Shown here piece after piece: positions 6,627 through 14,283 of a stretch of DNA of 56,213 nt (position 1 is the first letter of the stretch; each line of letters starts with the position of its first letter). The position numbers and the translations under genes were made by a program. This stretch comes from an uncultured Oscillospiraceae bacterium. Lineage in GTDB: Bacteria > Bacillota > Clostridia > Oscillospirales > Oscillospiraceae. The notes beneath the pieces are model-generated. The model ran no database searches, was not told where the DNA came from, and saw only the letters and a list, made by a program, of their open reading frames with translations. The stretch is taken from NCBI GenBank assembly GCA_947629755.1, contig CANREY010000002.1, positions 1 through 56,213 of the forward strand, in the 5' to 3' direction.

Positions 6627-8372
6627 TTACATTTTTTCCGGAGCGGTCACTCCAAGGAGGGTGAGGCAGTTTTCTATGACGGCCCTCACCGTGGCGGCCA
6701 GCTTCAGCCTTGCGTCCAGAAGCTCCGGCTCCGCGCCCTTTATGCGGCAGGCGTTATAGAAGCGGTGGAACCGGGCGGCAAGCTCCGTGACGTAGCGGTT
6801 TATCCTTGAGGGGTCCAAGTCACGGGCCGCCAGCTTTATCTCCTCAGGAAGCGCCGACAGCTCCTTGATTAGCGCTATCTCCGTCTCGTCGGTGAGGAGC
6901 TCCGGCTTTACGTCCCTCATCGCCCGGACCGTGTGGCCCTCGGAGGCCAGCATGTTTATAAGCGTGCATATGCGGGCGTGGGCGTACTGGACATAGTAGA
7001 CCGGGTTTTCGCTGTCCTGCCTGACCGCAAGGTCAAGGTCGAAGTCCAAGGGGCTCGTGGCGGCCCGGTTATTGAAATAGTACCTTGCGGCGTCCACGCT
7101 TATCTCGTCAAGAAGGTCGTTTAAGGCTATGGCCTTTCCTGTCCTTTTCGACATGCGCACGGGCTGGCCGTCCTGCAACAGGTTCACGAGCTGCATGAGC
7201 ACGATGATTATGCGCTTTGAGCCCTCAAGCCCCAGCCCGTCCACAGCGGCCTGGAGCCTTGCCACGTGGCCGTGGTGGTCGGCGCCCCAGACGTTTATGA
7301 CCTTTGAAAAGCCCCGCTTTTCTATCTTGTTGCGGTGGTAGGCGATGTCGGCGGCGAAGTAGGTGTAAAAGCCGTTTGCCCGCCGCAGTACGTCGTCCTT
7401 CAAGTCCAGCTTTTCCGCCTCCTCAGGTGTCTTGCCCTCGGAGATATACTTTTTGCGAAGTAGGTCCGCCGTCTTGAGCCACAGCGCCCCCTCCTTTTCG
7501 TATGTCCAGCCCTTTTGCGTAAGCATCTCCACCGTCTCGGCCACAAAGCCGGACTCATGGAGGCTCGACTCAAAAAACCACTGGTCGTACTCGATGCCGT
7601 ATTTTCTAAGGTCGGCCTTCATCTTGGGGATATTCCGCTCAAGGCCGAACTTGGCCATCTCCTCCTGCCAGCTCTCCTCGCTCTTGCCCTCAGGAAAGCC
7701 GGGGTTTTCCGAGATAAATCCGCGGGCCAGCTCCCGTATGTCCTCCCCGTGGTAGCCGTCCTCAGGGAACTCGTAGTTGTCCTCGCCCAGCTTCTCCTGC
7801 ATGGCGCGGGCGTAGATGGACACGGCGAACTTATGGACCTGATTGCCCGCGTCGTTGACGTAGAACTCCTTCCACACGTCGTACCCGGCGGCCTTCAGGA
7901 CGTTTGCCAGCGTGTCCCCCAGCACCCCGCCGCGGGCGTTGCCCATGTGCATTGGGCCCGTGGGGTTGGCGGAGACAAACTCCACCATGACCTTCTCGCC
8001 GCCGCCCACGTCGGAGCTGCCGTAGCTTCTTCCCTCGTCCTCGATGGCCCTGAGCACGTCGCCGTACCAGCGGCTCCCAAGGCGGAAGTTTATAAAGCCC
8101 GCCCCGGCGATCTCCACCTTCTCAAAAAAGCTCCCGGTGAGGTCCAGCTCCGCCAAAAGCGCCTCGGCTATCTTCCGGGGGGCCATGCGCATACTTCTTG
8201 CCGCCGCCAATGCCGAGGAGCTGGCGTAGTCGCCGTAGGAAGTGTCCTTGGGTATCTCCACAGTGCCGCTGAGCGTACAGCCGGCGGGAAGGGTCCCCTT
8301 CTCCACCGCGCTCTCATACGCGTTATTCAAAAGCCTTTCAATGCTGAGCTTCGCTTCGTCTATAAGGTTCAT
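6627..8372 (-). CDS. argS: Arginyl-tRNA synthetase
   Basis: This 581-residue class I aminoacyl-tRNA synthetase charges tRNA-Arg. It begins with the N-terminal additional domain found only in ArgS (about residues 1-100). The HIGH-type signature follows as PTGPMHMGNARGG near residue 135. The KMSKS-type loop is VRMSKRTG near residue 410. The C-terminal part carries the DALR anticodon-binding domain, ending in the typical LTLLGVTAPEKM. The length is normal. GAGAGGGAGAAC precedes the ATG. A DUF1934 gene lies directly upstream on the same strand, 13 bp apart, an arrangement often seen in Clostridia, so the two are probably co-transcribed. Confidence 0.97.
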   Translation of the reverse strand: MNLIDEAKLSIERLLNNAYESAVEKGTLPAGCTLSGTVEIPKDTSYGDYASSSALAAARSMRMAPRKIAEALLAELDLTGSFFEKVEIAGAGFINFRLGSRWYGDVLRAIEDEGRSYGSSDVGGGEKVMVEFVSANPTGPMHMGNARGGVLGDTLANVLKAAGYDVWKEFYVNDAGNQVHKFAVSIYARAMQEKLGEDNYEFPEDGYHGEDIRELARGFISENPGFPEGKSEESWQEEMAKFGLERNIPKMKADLRKYGIEYDQWFFESSLHESGFVAETVEMLTQKGWTYEKEGALWLKTADLLRKKYISEGKTPEEAEKLDLKDDVLRRANGFYTYFAADIAYHRNKIEKRGFSKVINVWGADHHGHVARLQAAVDGLGLEGSKRIIIVLMQLVNLLQDGQPVRMSKRTGKAIALNDLLDEISVDAARYYFNNRAATSPLDFDLDLAVRQDSENPVYYVQYAHARICTLINMLASEGHTVRAMRDVKPELLTDETEIALIKELSALPEEIKLAARDLDPSRINRYVTELAARFHRFYNACRIKGAEPELLDARLKLAATVRAVIENCLTLLGVTAPEKM

Positions 8373-8384
8373 GTTCTCCCTCTC

Positions 8385-8855
8385 TCACGCTTTTATATTT
8401 ATCTCCACCTTGTTTTTCGTGGTCATGGCGCTGTCAAGATCCAGAAGATAGCGGACCTCCAGCCGGCCCCCGGCGGGGGTGAGCTCGTTTTTTATGCTCT
8501 GGGTGGCCAGGCCCATGGTGAAAAATCCGTAGGGCGTCTCGTAATTTACGTAGTTTTTCCGCCCCTCCTCGAAGGACATGTGCATGTTGAAGGTGCCGCT
8601 TCTCGTTATGAGCACGCCCTGCGGGTCCACGGTGACCTTGGTCTTTGTGCCCTTCATGCCCGTGAGCTCCGTCTCCATATACTCAAAGGCCGCCCGGCGG
8701 TCACTGAAGGTGTACTTCCCGCCTGTCACGAGCTCGATGTCCTCCCCGTCCTCGTCGGTGCCCATCAGGCCCTTTATGGAGATGGTCACATCACGCCCGC
8801 CCGCGCTTTTCGCCTCCGGCCTCATATCCTGTTTAAATTCGTCCTTCACGTCCAT
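8385..8855 (-). CDS. DUF1934 (YwiB-like) beta-barrel protein
   Basis: This ~156-residue protein has the pattern of the DUF1934/YwiB family, a small lipocalin-like beta barrel of unknown function: VTISIKG at the N-terminus, a central GTFNMHMSFEEGRKNYVNYETPYG, and LEVRYLLDLD near the end. It is followed at once by argS, a known gene neighbourhood for this family. The start is uncertain. ATGs at 8855 and 8873 are both in frame, and both have a G-rich sequence too close to the codon. 8855 gives the family's usual length. A TGACAT / TATTAT pair near 8890-8920 on the minus strand is a possible promoter. Confidence 0.8.
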   Translation of the reverse strand: MDVKDEFKQDMRPEAKSAGGRDVTISIKGLMGTDEDGEDIELVTGGKYTFSDRRAAFEYMETELTGMKGTKTKVTVDPQGVLITRSGTFNMHMSFEEGRKNYVNYETPYGFFTMGLATQSIKNELTPAGGRLEVRYLLDLDSAMTTKNKVEINIKA

Positions 8856-9047
8856 ACCTCCCCGGCCACACATACCTCTTCCTGTTGCGGGTCTATAATA
8901 ACATATCAAATCCGAAATGTCACTAAGATTTTAAAATAATCCATAGCTTTGGTATTTCATAGCGTGGGATTTGCGCCTTTTCGCCTTTTTTCGTCGATTT
9001 TCCTCAGATATTGCCCGCCTCGTTATCAGGCGGTATCAAGCTCCCAT

Positions 9048-9196
9048 AAAAAAGAGGCCGCATCTCTGCGGCCCCTCCCTGTAGACTGGTGCTTTGGCAG
9101 GCGTGGCGTTCCCCTGCATCTCTCAGGTTTCCCCTGTCAGTACCATCGGCGTGTGGCTGCCACGAAATCGACCACCTCAAAGCACCTATCTATCCT
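9048..9196 (-). ncRNA. Tandem structured small RNA, copy 1
   Basis: This is an independent transcription unit with no coding frame. It has a perfect promoter (next entry), a ~149-base transcript and an intrinsic terminator (GGCCGC / GCGGCC then TTTTTT). The core at 9089-9185 is closed by GUGCUUUG / CAAAGCAC. Inside is a helix CGUGGC / GCCACG, a hairpin CAGG / CCUG, and unpaired conserved GAGAGA and CGCCGAUGG. Copy 2, immediately upstream, has a core of nearly the same length in which both the closing and the inner helix have changed by compensating pairs. I do not recognise the family. The CGCCGAUGGUA...GAGAG part resembles loop E of 5S rRNA, but the RNA is too short and lacks the other 5S signatures. 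Confidence 0.75.
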
Positions 9197-9202
9197 ACCT
9201 AT

Positions 9203-9231
9203 ATTATAGCCACCTTATTCGGATTTGTAAA
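9203..9231 (-). promoter_or_regulatory. Promoter of small RNA copy 1
   Basis: TTTACA and TATAAT are exactly 17 bp apart on the minus strand. The same boxes and spacing recur for copy 2. The -35 box touches the end of the copy 2 terminator, so the two units are packed back to back. Confidence 0.85.
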
Positions 9232-9374
9232 GGAAAGAGGGCCGCTATTTAAGCGACCCTCTCAGTCGGACTTTGGCAGGCGTACCAATCTCCTGCGTCT
9301 CTCAGGTCTCCCCTGTCATGCCATCGGCGTGTGGTCGGTACGAAATCTACCACCTCAAAGTCCTTCTTTATCCT
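9232..9374 (-). ncRNA. Tandem structured small RNA, copy 2
   Basis: The core at 9268-9363 (96 bases) is closed by GGACUUUG / CAAAGUCC. It has the inner helix CGUACC / GGUACG and the same CAGG / CCUG hairpin. Compared with copy 1, two base pairs of the closing helix and two of the inner helix differ by changes on both sides. AGGUGGU, GAUUU, CACACGCCGAUGG, GACAGGGGA, ACCUGAGAGA and CGCCUGCCAAAG are kept. The terminator has arms AGGGUCGCU / AGCGGCCCU followed by CUUUCCUUU. No ribosome binding site or reading frame is conserved between the copies. Confidence 0.75.
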
Positions 9375-9380
9375 ACACAT

Positions 9381-9409
9381 ATTATAGCATTATTATTCTT
9401 TTTTGTAAA
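9381..9409 (-). promoter_or_regulatory. Promoter of small RNA copy 2
   Basis: TTTACA and TATAAT are 17 bp apart on the minus strand. The -35 box lies inside the last codons of the PBECR-like gene. Confidence 0.85.
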
Positions 9410-9770
9410 GTATGACTTTATTATTGATAAGCCTGTTCCATTCTTTTTCACGGATTTTAAGGAATGTCAGAATTGAGTTCTTAAACTCCTGATTATCTGC
9501 CGGGGTAACAAGTCTTAATGATAGCCGAAATCTCTCGCCGTTTTCATTGATCTCCTTCAGCACCATTGCCGTGTACGGCCGTCTGTCCTCAATAATATAG
9601 TCCGGCTCGGAAATAATTTGCGGGAGATACGCGCAAAACCTGTCGTAATCATAAGGGTGTCTCTCCCTGATGTGCGCTATGCGCTCGTCGGTGATTATCA
9701 CCTCGTCGGTCGTGATGTTCGGCGTTACGCATTTGTACTTTTCGATGTCGATCCTTCCGATAGTTATCAA
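9393..9770 (-). CDS. PBECR-type (Barnase-EndoU-ColicinE5/D-RelE-like) nuclease-fold protein
   Basis: This 125-residue stand-alone protein resembles the PBECR2 domain that is often fused to phage and integrative-element proteins: VIITDERIAHIRERHPYDY, then SEPDYIIED, then TAMVLKEI and FRLSLRL, then NSILTFLKIREKEW and a C-terminal LYKK. The His-rich helix (HIRERHP) and the late Ser/Lys/Trp region are the expected active-site areas of the fold; RNase activity is inferred, not shown. The start is a TTG at 9770 with GGGAG before it, and a TTGATA-16-TATAAT promoter lies upstream. No protein antitoxin or phage gene is next to it; the two small RNA genes follow directly on the same strand. Confidence 0.65.
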   Translation of the reverse strand: MITIGRIDIEKYKCVTPNITTDEVIITDERIAHIRERHPYDYDRFCAYLPQIISEPDYIIEDRRPYTAMVLKEINENGERFRLSLRLVTPADNQEFKNSILTFLKIREKEWNRLINNKVILYKKE

Positions 9771-9803
9771 GGTCGCTCCCCCGTCGTCTGTCGCTTTTTC
9801 TTT

Positions 9804-9831
9804 ATTATAGCAGGTTTTTGGGGAATATCAA
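9804..9831 (-). promoter_or_regulatory. Promoter of the PBECR-like gene
   Basis: TTGATA and TATAAT are 16 bp apart on the minus strand, 34 bases before the TTG start codon. Confidence 0.7.
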
Positions 9832-10012
9832 TGCTTTCGCCGTTCTACGCGCTCATTTGCCCCGGTAAACGTGAGGCTTTGAGCATTTTCACGCGTTTTC
9901 GTCCTCCTCGGAATTTTGCGGATATTTAATCGGATTTTCGGTGGAATTTGAGGGAATATAGTGATATAATAAATAGGCTCAGTATGTGTTCAGGGATAAG
10001 GAAGGGGAAAGT

Positions 10013-10426
10013 ATGATACATTTTGACCTTTCAAACAGGGAATTTAGAAGGCTTTTGGACTTAGTGTACATCGGCAACTGGGTGCTCAATTCCACCAGGG
10101 GCGACGACAGGATACCGGACTACGACGAGGTGGAGAGCGCGGTATTCGCTCAGTGCCTTCAGGAGCGGGGAATGGAGGAGCTCTACGCCATCGACGCGGG
10201 CACGGTGGTGCCCTCGGCGGCCTTCGAGGAGGGCGGCATACACGAGGCCATCATGGACTACGAGGACGCGGTATTTTTCGACATACTGGCCGAGGAGCTG
10301 GCCCGCCGGGACATGGACTTCTCCCCGGTGACGGAGGCAAACTATAAAGAGCTCACCGAGCGCATGGAGGAGTACCTTGACGAGTTCGACGAGAACGGCG
10401 TTGACAATCTGATACTTGACAAATAA
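10013..10426 (+). CDS. Acidic hypothetical protein (137 aa)
   Basis: I do not recognise this protein. It is a soluble, strongly acidic 137-residue chain with alternating helices (NREFRRLLDLVYIGNWVLN, DEVESAVFAQCLQERGMEEL, EAIMDYEDAVFFDILAEELARRD). It has no signal peptide, no membrane segment and no metal-binding cluster. It ends in a Glu-rich helix (TERMEEYLDEFDENG). The ATG at 10013 has GGAAGGGGAAAGT before it. An extended -10 (TGATATAAT) at 9962-9970 is the likely promoter. The XpaC-like gene follows 52 bp downstream on the same strand with its own ribosome binding site. Confidence 0.7.
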   Translation: MIHFDLSNREFRRLLDLVYIGNWVLNSTRGDDRIPDYDEVESAVFAQCLQERGMEELYAIDAGTVVPSAAFEEGGIHEAIMDYEDAVFFDILAEELARRDMDFSPVTEANYKELTERMEEYLDEFDENGVDNLILDK

Positions 10427-10477
10427 CGCCGGTTGCAATAAGGTATAGATGTAAAAAGCGGCAAGGGAGGGGCATTG

Positions 10478-11863
10478 ATGGCCGGAAAGAAGAAAAACGA
10501 CGGGAGCTTTCCATGGTGGATATTCATAATAGGTATGATAATTTTGCCTAATTTCTGGCCTATATTGCCGTTCGGTATAGGCATAATTTTTGCCGTCCGG
10601 TACGCCGCAAGATCCGGTAAAAGCAAGAGCGACAAGAACATATCCTCCGACTACCGTCAGGCCGCGCGCATGGACAAGTACCTGATAATGACCGACGGGC
10701 GGAACGTGGAGTCCATAGAATATCTGGCCTCGGCCCTTGGCGTCAGCTTCGACACGGCCCTCCGGGACCTTCAGAAAATGGTGGCCGAGGGGCGCTTCGG
10801 GCCCGACGCGTATATAAACTACGTGGACCGGACGGTGGTCATACGCCCCACGGCGAGGCGACCGGAGCCACAAGTCAAAAACCGGCCCTCCGGCGGGGCT
10901 CAGGGGTCGAACATGGTCTCCCGCGCCGCCGAGAGCGACGCCAAAAAGAAGGCGGACATACCCAAGGGCACGGCTGCCGCGAGCACCGCCGCGAAAACCG
11001 ACGGGAAGCTCCGCACGTGGCTTCTTATCGCCGGTATCGCCCTTATCGGCGTGGGCATACTGCGGCTGTCCCTCAGCGGTGACAGTCTCTGGGGCCTCGT
11101 CTCCGGCGTGCTGACGGCCATGGGGGGCGTGGGCGTCTTCGGCTACCGGGGGTACCTCAAAAAGCGGGAGAACCGCTTTAAGCTCTACAAGGCCGCCTGC
11201 GTAGGCCGGGACTTCGTGCCCATCGAGGAGCTTGCCAAAAAGGCCGGCGTGTCCCAGAAAAAGTGCCGGAGCGACCTTGAGGCCATGCTGGACAAGGGGC
11301 TTCTCACGAAGAGCGCCTACATCGACCAGGGCGACGGGGTGCTGGTGCTGAAGCCCGGCGCGGCCCCCAAGGCCGAGGCCGAGCCCGCTCCCCCCGCCGA
11401 CGACGAGGACCGGTATAAGTCCATACTCCGTAAGATCCGCAAGCTCAACGACGACATACCCGACGAGGGCGTGTCGCGGCGAATAGACGAAATGGAGGAC
11501 CTGACCAGCCGCATATTCAAGGCCGTTCAGGAAAAGCCGGAGAAGGAGCCCCAGATAAAATCCTTCATGAGCTACTACCTGCCCACCACCTTAAAGCTCC
11601 TGAGCTCCTACGCGGAGTTTGAGCGCTCCGGAGCCGACGGGGACAACATACGCTCCACCAAGGCGGAGATAGAGAGGATACTTGACACTCTCGTTGACGG
11701 CTTTAAAAAGCAGCTCGACAAGCTCTACGAGTCCGAGGCCATGGACATATCCTCCGACATTGACGTGCTGGAGAACATGCTCCGCCGGGACGGCCTCACC
11801 GGCGACGGCAGCGCCTTCCAAACCCAAGCCGCTCAGGCTCAGGCGAAGGAGAAGAAGGAGTAA
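10478..11863 (+). CDS. XpaC-type (5-bromo-4-chloroindolyl phosphate hydrolysis family) membrane protein with added winged-helix repeats
   Basis: This 461-residue protein has an N-terminal hydrophobic pair (PWWIFIIGMIILPNFWPILPF). A first ~55-residue winged-helix-like unit follows (MDKYLIMTDGRNVESIEYLASALG...VAEGRFGPDAYIN). Then come a linker with Lys and Ala, a second pair of membrane segments (LRTWLLIAGIALIGVGIL, a glycine-rich LWGLVSGVLTAMGGVGVFGY) and a second copy of the winged-helix unit. The C-terminal ~150 residues are the helical XpaC domain (IRKLNDDIPDEGVSRRIDEMEDL...SFMSYYLPTTLKLLSSYAEFE). XpaC partners with TelA-type proteins elsewhere, and no telA is in the window. The start at 10478 follows AGGGAGGGG. 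The function is unknown; a membrane-bound scaffold is my guess. Confidence 0.75.
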   Translation: MAGKKKNDGSFPWWIFIIGMIILPNFWPILPFGIGIIFAVRYAARSGKSKSDKNISSDYRQAARMDKYLIMTDGRNVESIEYLASALGVSFDTALRDLQKMVAEGRFGPDAYINYVDRTVVIRPTARRPEPQVKNRPSGGAQGSNMVSRAAESDAKKKADIPKGTAAASTAAKTDGKLRTWLLIAGIALIGVGILRLSLSGDSLWGLVSGVLTAMGGVGVFGYRGYLKKRENRFKLYKAACVGRDFVPIEELAKKAGVSQKKCRSDLEAMLDKGLLTKSAYIDQGDGVLVLKPGAAPKAEAEPAPPADDEDRYKSILRKIRKLNDDIPDEGVSRRIDEMEDLTSRIFKAVQEKPEKEPQIKSFMSYYLPTTLKLLSSYAEFERSGADGDNIRSTKAEIERILDTLVDGFKKQLDKLYESEAMDISSDIDVLENMLRRDGLTGDGSAFQTQAAQAQAKEKKE

Positions 11864-11876
11864 AATATAAAGCTCA

Positions 11877-11912
11877 AAGGCTGACGGGATTTCTCCGTCA
11901 GCCTTTTTCCTT
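11877..11912. terminator. Bidirectional terminator between XpaC and HAD genes
   Basis: The stem AAAGGCTGACGG / CCGTCAGCCTTT has a T-run on both strands. It ends the plus-strand XpaC transcript and the minus-strand recD2-mreB-HAD transcript. The HAD stop codon is inside the stem. Confidence 0.85.
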
Positions 11913-12542
11913 TTCTGATTTGATTATATCCGGTATCTCACGAAGGTCCCGGACTACCCGCCACTCACGGCCCGTGGGGGAGCCCACGGAGCTTTCCGGC
12001 AGGTAGAGGATACACCGGACGCCGGAGCTTTCGGCGCACTCCACGTCGATGCGCCTGTCGCCTATGTAAAAGGTCCGGCGTTTGTCAAGGCTAAAGCGGC
12101 GTACCAGCCACTCTATCCCGTCCGGCGCGGGCTTTCGGGGGAGCCCCGACTCGGAGGTGAGGACGTACTCAAAGTACGCGCCTATGCCCAGCCTCTCAAG
12201 CACTGAAACGCCCGTGGGGCCCTTGTGGGTGTAGACGAAATTGCGGACGCCGAGGCTACGGAGCTCACGCAGCGCCTCCGCCGCCCCGTCCATGAGGGCC
12301 ACCTCCCCGTCCCTTGCGGTGCTTATCTCCTGATAGCGCCTCCAGAGCTCATCGCCGTCAAGCCCCCGCTCCCGGCCTGTATTCTCCAAAAGGGTCTTTA
12401 CGGAGTTGGCGATAAGATACCTGTAAGTCTCCGTCTCCTCCGCCTCCACTCCGGCCTCCCGGAGCGTCTTGAGCGTTGAGGGGACGATTATTTTATAGGA
12501 ATCAAGAAGGGTCCCGTCCAAGTCCCATATGAGGGCGGTCAT
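11898..12542 (-). CDS. HAD-superfamily hydrolase, phosphoglycolate-phosphatase-like
   Basis: This 214-residue protein has the HAD motifs in order: WDLDGTLLDS at residues 6-15 (motif I, nucleophile Asp plus DxD), FVYTHKG around residue 103 (motif II Thr), and a Lys at about residue 139 in RKPAPDG (motif III). FYIGDRRIDVECAESSG around residue 160 is motif IV. A helical cap lies between motifs I and II, as in class C1 phosphatases. The substrate is open. The start codon overlaps the stop of the mreB-like gene by 4 bases, so the two are translationally coupled. Confidence 0.88.
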   Translation of the reverse strand: MTALIWDLDGTLLDSYKIIVPSTLKTLREAGVEAEETETYRYLIANSVKTLLENTGRERGLDGDELWRRYQEISTARDGEVALMDGAAEALRELRSLGVRNFVYTHKGPTGVSVLERLGIGAYFEYVLTSESGLPRKPAPDGIEWLVRRFSLDKRRTFYIGDRRIDVECAESSGVRCILYLPESSVGSPTGREWRVVRDLREIPDIIKSEKEKG

Positions 12543-13564
12543 CTCAGCTGTCTCCTGCGGGAGAGGTTGAGGGGGCCCTCCTGCATCTCGCTTATCATCT
12601 CAAGGGACTTATTGAGCCCGTAGGCCACGCACATGTCCGCGTCGTCGGCTATGCGGGTGGCGATGCTGGTGGAGCTCTCGATGAGCCTGTCAAATCCCCA
12701 GATAAGGGCCCCGCCGCCGGTTATGACTATGCCGTTTTCCGATATGTCCGCCACCAGCTCCGGGGGCGTGCTCTCCAGCACACGGTGTATGGCCTCAAGT
12801 ATCTGCTCCGACACCTCGTCAAAGGCCTCTATCATCTCCGGGGCGCTTATTGAAACCATACGGGGAAGGCCCGTCATGAGGCATCGGCCCTTGACCTCCA
12901 CTGCCATCTCGTCGGGCTTGGGGAACACACAGCCGATGGATTTTTTAAGCTCCTCGGCGGTATTCTTGCCAATGAGCAGGTTGTGCTTTTTGCGGATATA
13001 TTTGATTATGGCCTCGTCAAAGGCGTCACCGGCGGTCTTAATGGACTCAGACTGCACAACGCCTGAGAGGGACAGCACCGCTATGTCCGTGGTGCCCGCG
13101 CCCACGTCCACCACCATGTTGCCCTCGGCCTTCGATATGTCCACACCAGCGCCCATGGCGGCGGCCACCGGGGCCTCCATAAGGTAGACGCGCCGGGCTC
13201 CCGCTCTTATGCCCGCGTCGATGACGGCCCGCTCCTCCACCTCCGTTATGCCTGATGGGACGGAGACCACCACTCTGGGCTTCATGAGGCTGAAGGAGGT
13301 TACACGGCGCAGAAGCTCCCTTATCATTCTCTCGGTCATGTCGAAGTCCGATATGACGCCCCCGGACAGGGGGTGTATGGCCACGATGTTCCCCGGCGTG
13401 CGGCCGAGCATTCTCTGGGCCGCCGCGCCCACCTTCAAGAGCCTGCCCGTATTCTTGTCCATGGCCACCACCGAGGGCTCACGGGTCACTATGCCCTTGC
13501 CCCTCACCGCCACCGCCACGGTGGCCGTTCCAAGATCTATACCGATGTCGCGTCCGAATATCAT
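12539..13564 (-). CDS. MreB/Mbl-type rod-shape-determining actin homologue
   Basis: This 341-residue protein has the actin-fold phosphate loops: IGIDLGTATVAVAVRGKGIV (phosphate 1), VVDVGAGTTDIAVLSLSG (phosphate 2, about residues 154-171) and GIVITGGGALIWGFDRLI (adenosine motif, about residue 285). It forms membrane-associated filaments that guide cell-wall synthesis. The usual mreC-mreD genes are not next to it. Stand-alone copies in Firmicutes are usually Mbl or MreBH types, so the exact paralogue is not assigned. GCGGAGGGAAC precedes the ATG. The neighbours comFC upstream and the HAD gene downstream are on the same strand. Confidence 0.9.
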   Translation of the reverse strand: MIFGRDIGIDLGTATVAVAVRGKGIVTREPSVVAMDKNTGRLLKVGAAAQRMLGRTPGNIVAIHPLSGGVISDFDMTERMIRELLRRVTSFSLMKPRVVVSVPSGITEVEERAVIDAGIRAGARRVYLMEAPVAAAMGAGVDISKAEGNMVVDVGAGTTDIAVLSLSGVVQSESIKTAGDAFDEAIIKYIRKKHNLLIGKNTAEELKKSIGCVFPKPDEMAVEVKGRCLMTGLPRMVSISAPEMIEAFDEVSEQILEAIHRVLESTPPELVADISENGIVITGGGALIWGFDRLIESSTSIATRIADDADMCVAYGLNKSLEMISEMQEGPLNLSRRRQLR

Positions 13565-13605
13565 ATTTGTTCCCTCCGCTAAGTGTAGCTGACCTTATTG
13601 TATCA

Positions 13606-14283
13606 TTATATCCAATTGTATGGCTGATTTTTCCTGTTATTTCTTCTGGCCGCGGCAACGGCGGCGCAGACCACGTCCCCGGCTCCGGCCATAAGGAGCA
13701 TACGGGCGCACTCTGACATTGTGGCCCCGGTGGTGAAGATGTCGTCAATGAGCAGTACGCGCTTTCCGGCTACGAGCTCCCTTTGCGTGACCTCGTAGGC
13801 CCCAAGGATATTGGCGGCCCTACTCTCCCGGCCCTCAAGAGTGGAGTTGGCTTTCGTGTGCCGGGTCTTTTTCAGCGCCCGGACCACCGGCGCGCCAAGC
13901 CTCTCCGCCGTGCGCTCCGCCAAGAGCTTCGACTGGTCGTAGCCCCGCTTGCGGAGCCTCTTGGCGCTGACGGGCACCCATGTCACCACATCGAACCTAT
14001 CTGAAAGCTCCCGCCTTACGCAGTCGGCCATAAGCTCCGAAAAGCCCACGCAGTAACCCCGCTTTCCCGAAAACTTGTACCGGTGTAGGGCCTTTCTGAC
14101 GGAGCCCTCGTAATATAGGGGCGCCACGGCGGCGGAAAAGAACTCTCCCCGGTTTTTTATCTGCCCGCAGACGGGCAGGTCCCCCTGACAGCTTTGGCAG
14201 ATGGAGTCCCCGTCGGTTATTTTCCGGCAAAATATACACCTTGGCGGGAAAAGGAGGGACAGAAGCTTTTTATAAAGTCCCAT
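13606..14283 (-). CDS. comFC: ComF-family phosphoribosyltransferase-like protein
   Basis: This 225-residue protein begins with a zinc ribbon (CIFCRKITDGDSICQSCQGDL, four cysteines). It ends with a type I phosphoribosyltransferase domain whose PRPP loop is VLLIDDIFTTGATMSECARML (about residue 180). ComFC acts with the ComFA translocase in DNA uptake in competent bacteria; comF-like genes in non-competent species have less clear roles. The ATG at 14283 overlaps the recD2 stop (ATGA), so it is translationally coupled to the helicase gene. Confidence 0.88.
   Translation of the reverse strand: MGLYKKLLSLLFPPRCIFCRKITDGDSICQSCQGDLPVCGQIKNRGEFFSAAVAPLYYEGSVRKALHRYKFSGKRGYCVGFSELMADCVRRELSDRFDVVTWVPVSAKRLRKRGYDQSKLLAERTAERLGAPVVRALKKTRHTKANSTLEGRESRAANILGAYEVTQRELVAGKRVLLIDDIFTTGATMSECARMLLMAGAGDVVCAAVAAARRNNRKNQPYNWI

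Noticed and set aside
7515..8939. 474-codon plus-strand frame over argS and DUF1934
   Set aside because: It spans two certain minus-strand genes and the gap between them, with no ribosome binding site.
9048..9374. Two 5S rRNA genes or SRP RNA genes
   Set aside because: The cores are only 96-97 bases, lack the CCGAAC block and 5' half of 5S, and lack the GGAAG...AGCAG apical signature of SRP RNA.
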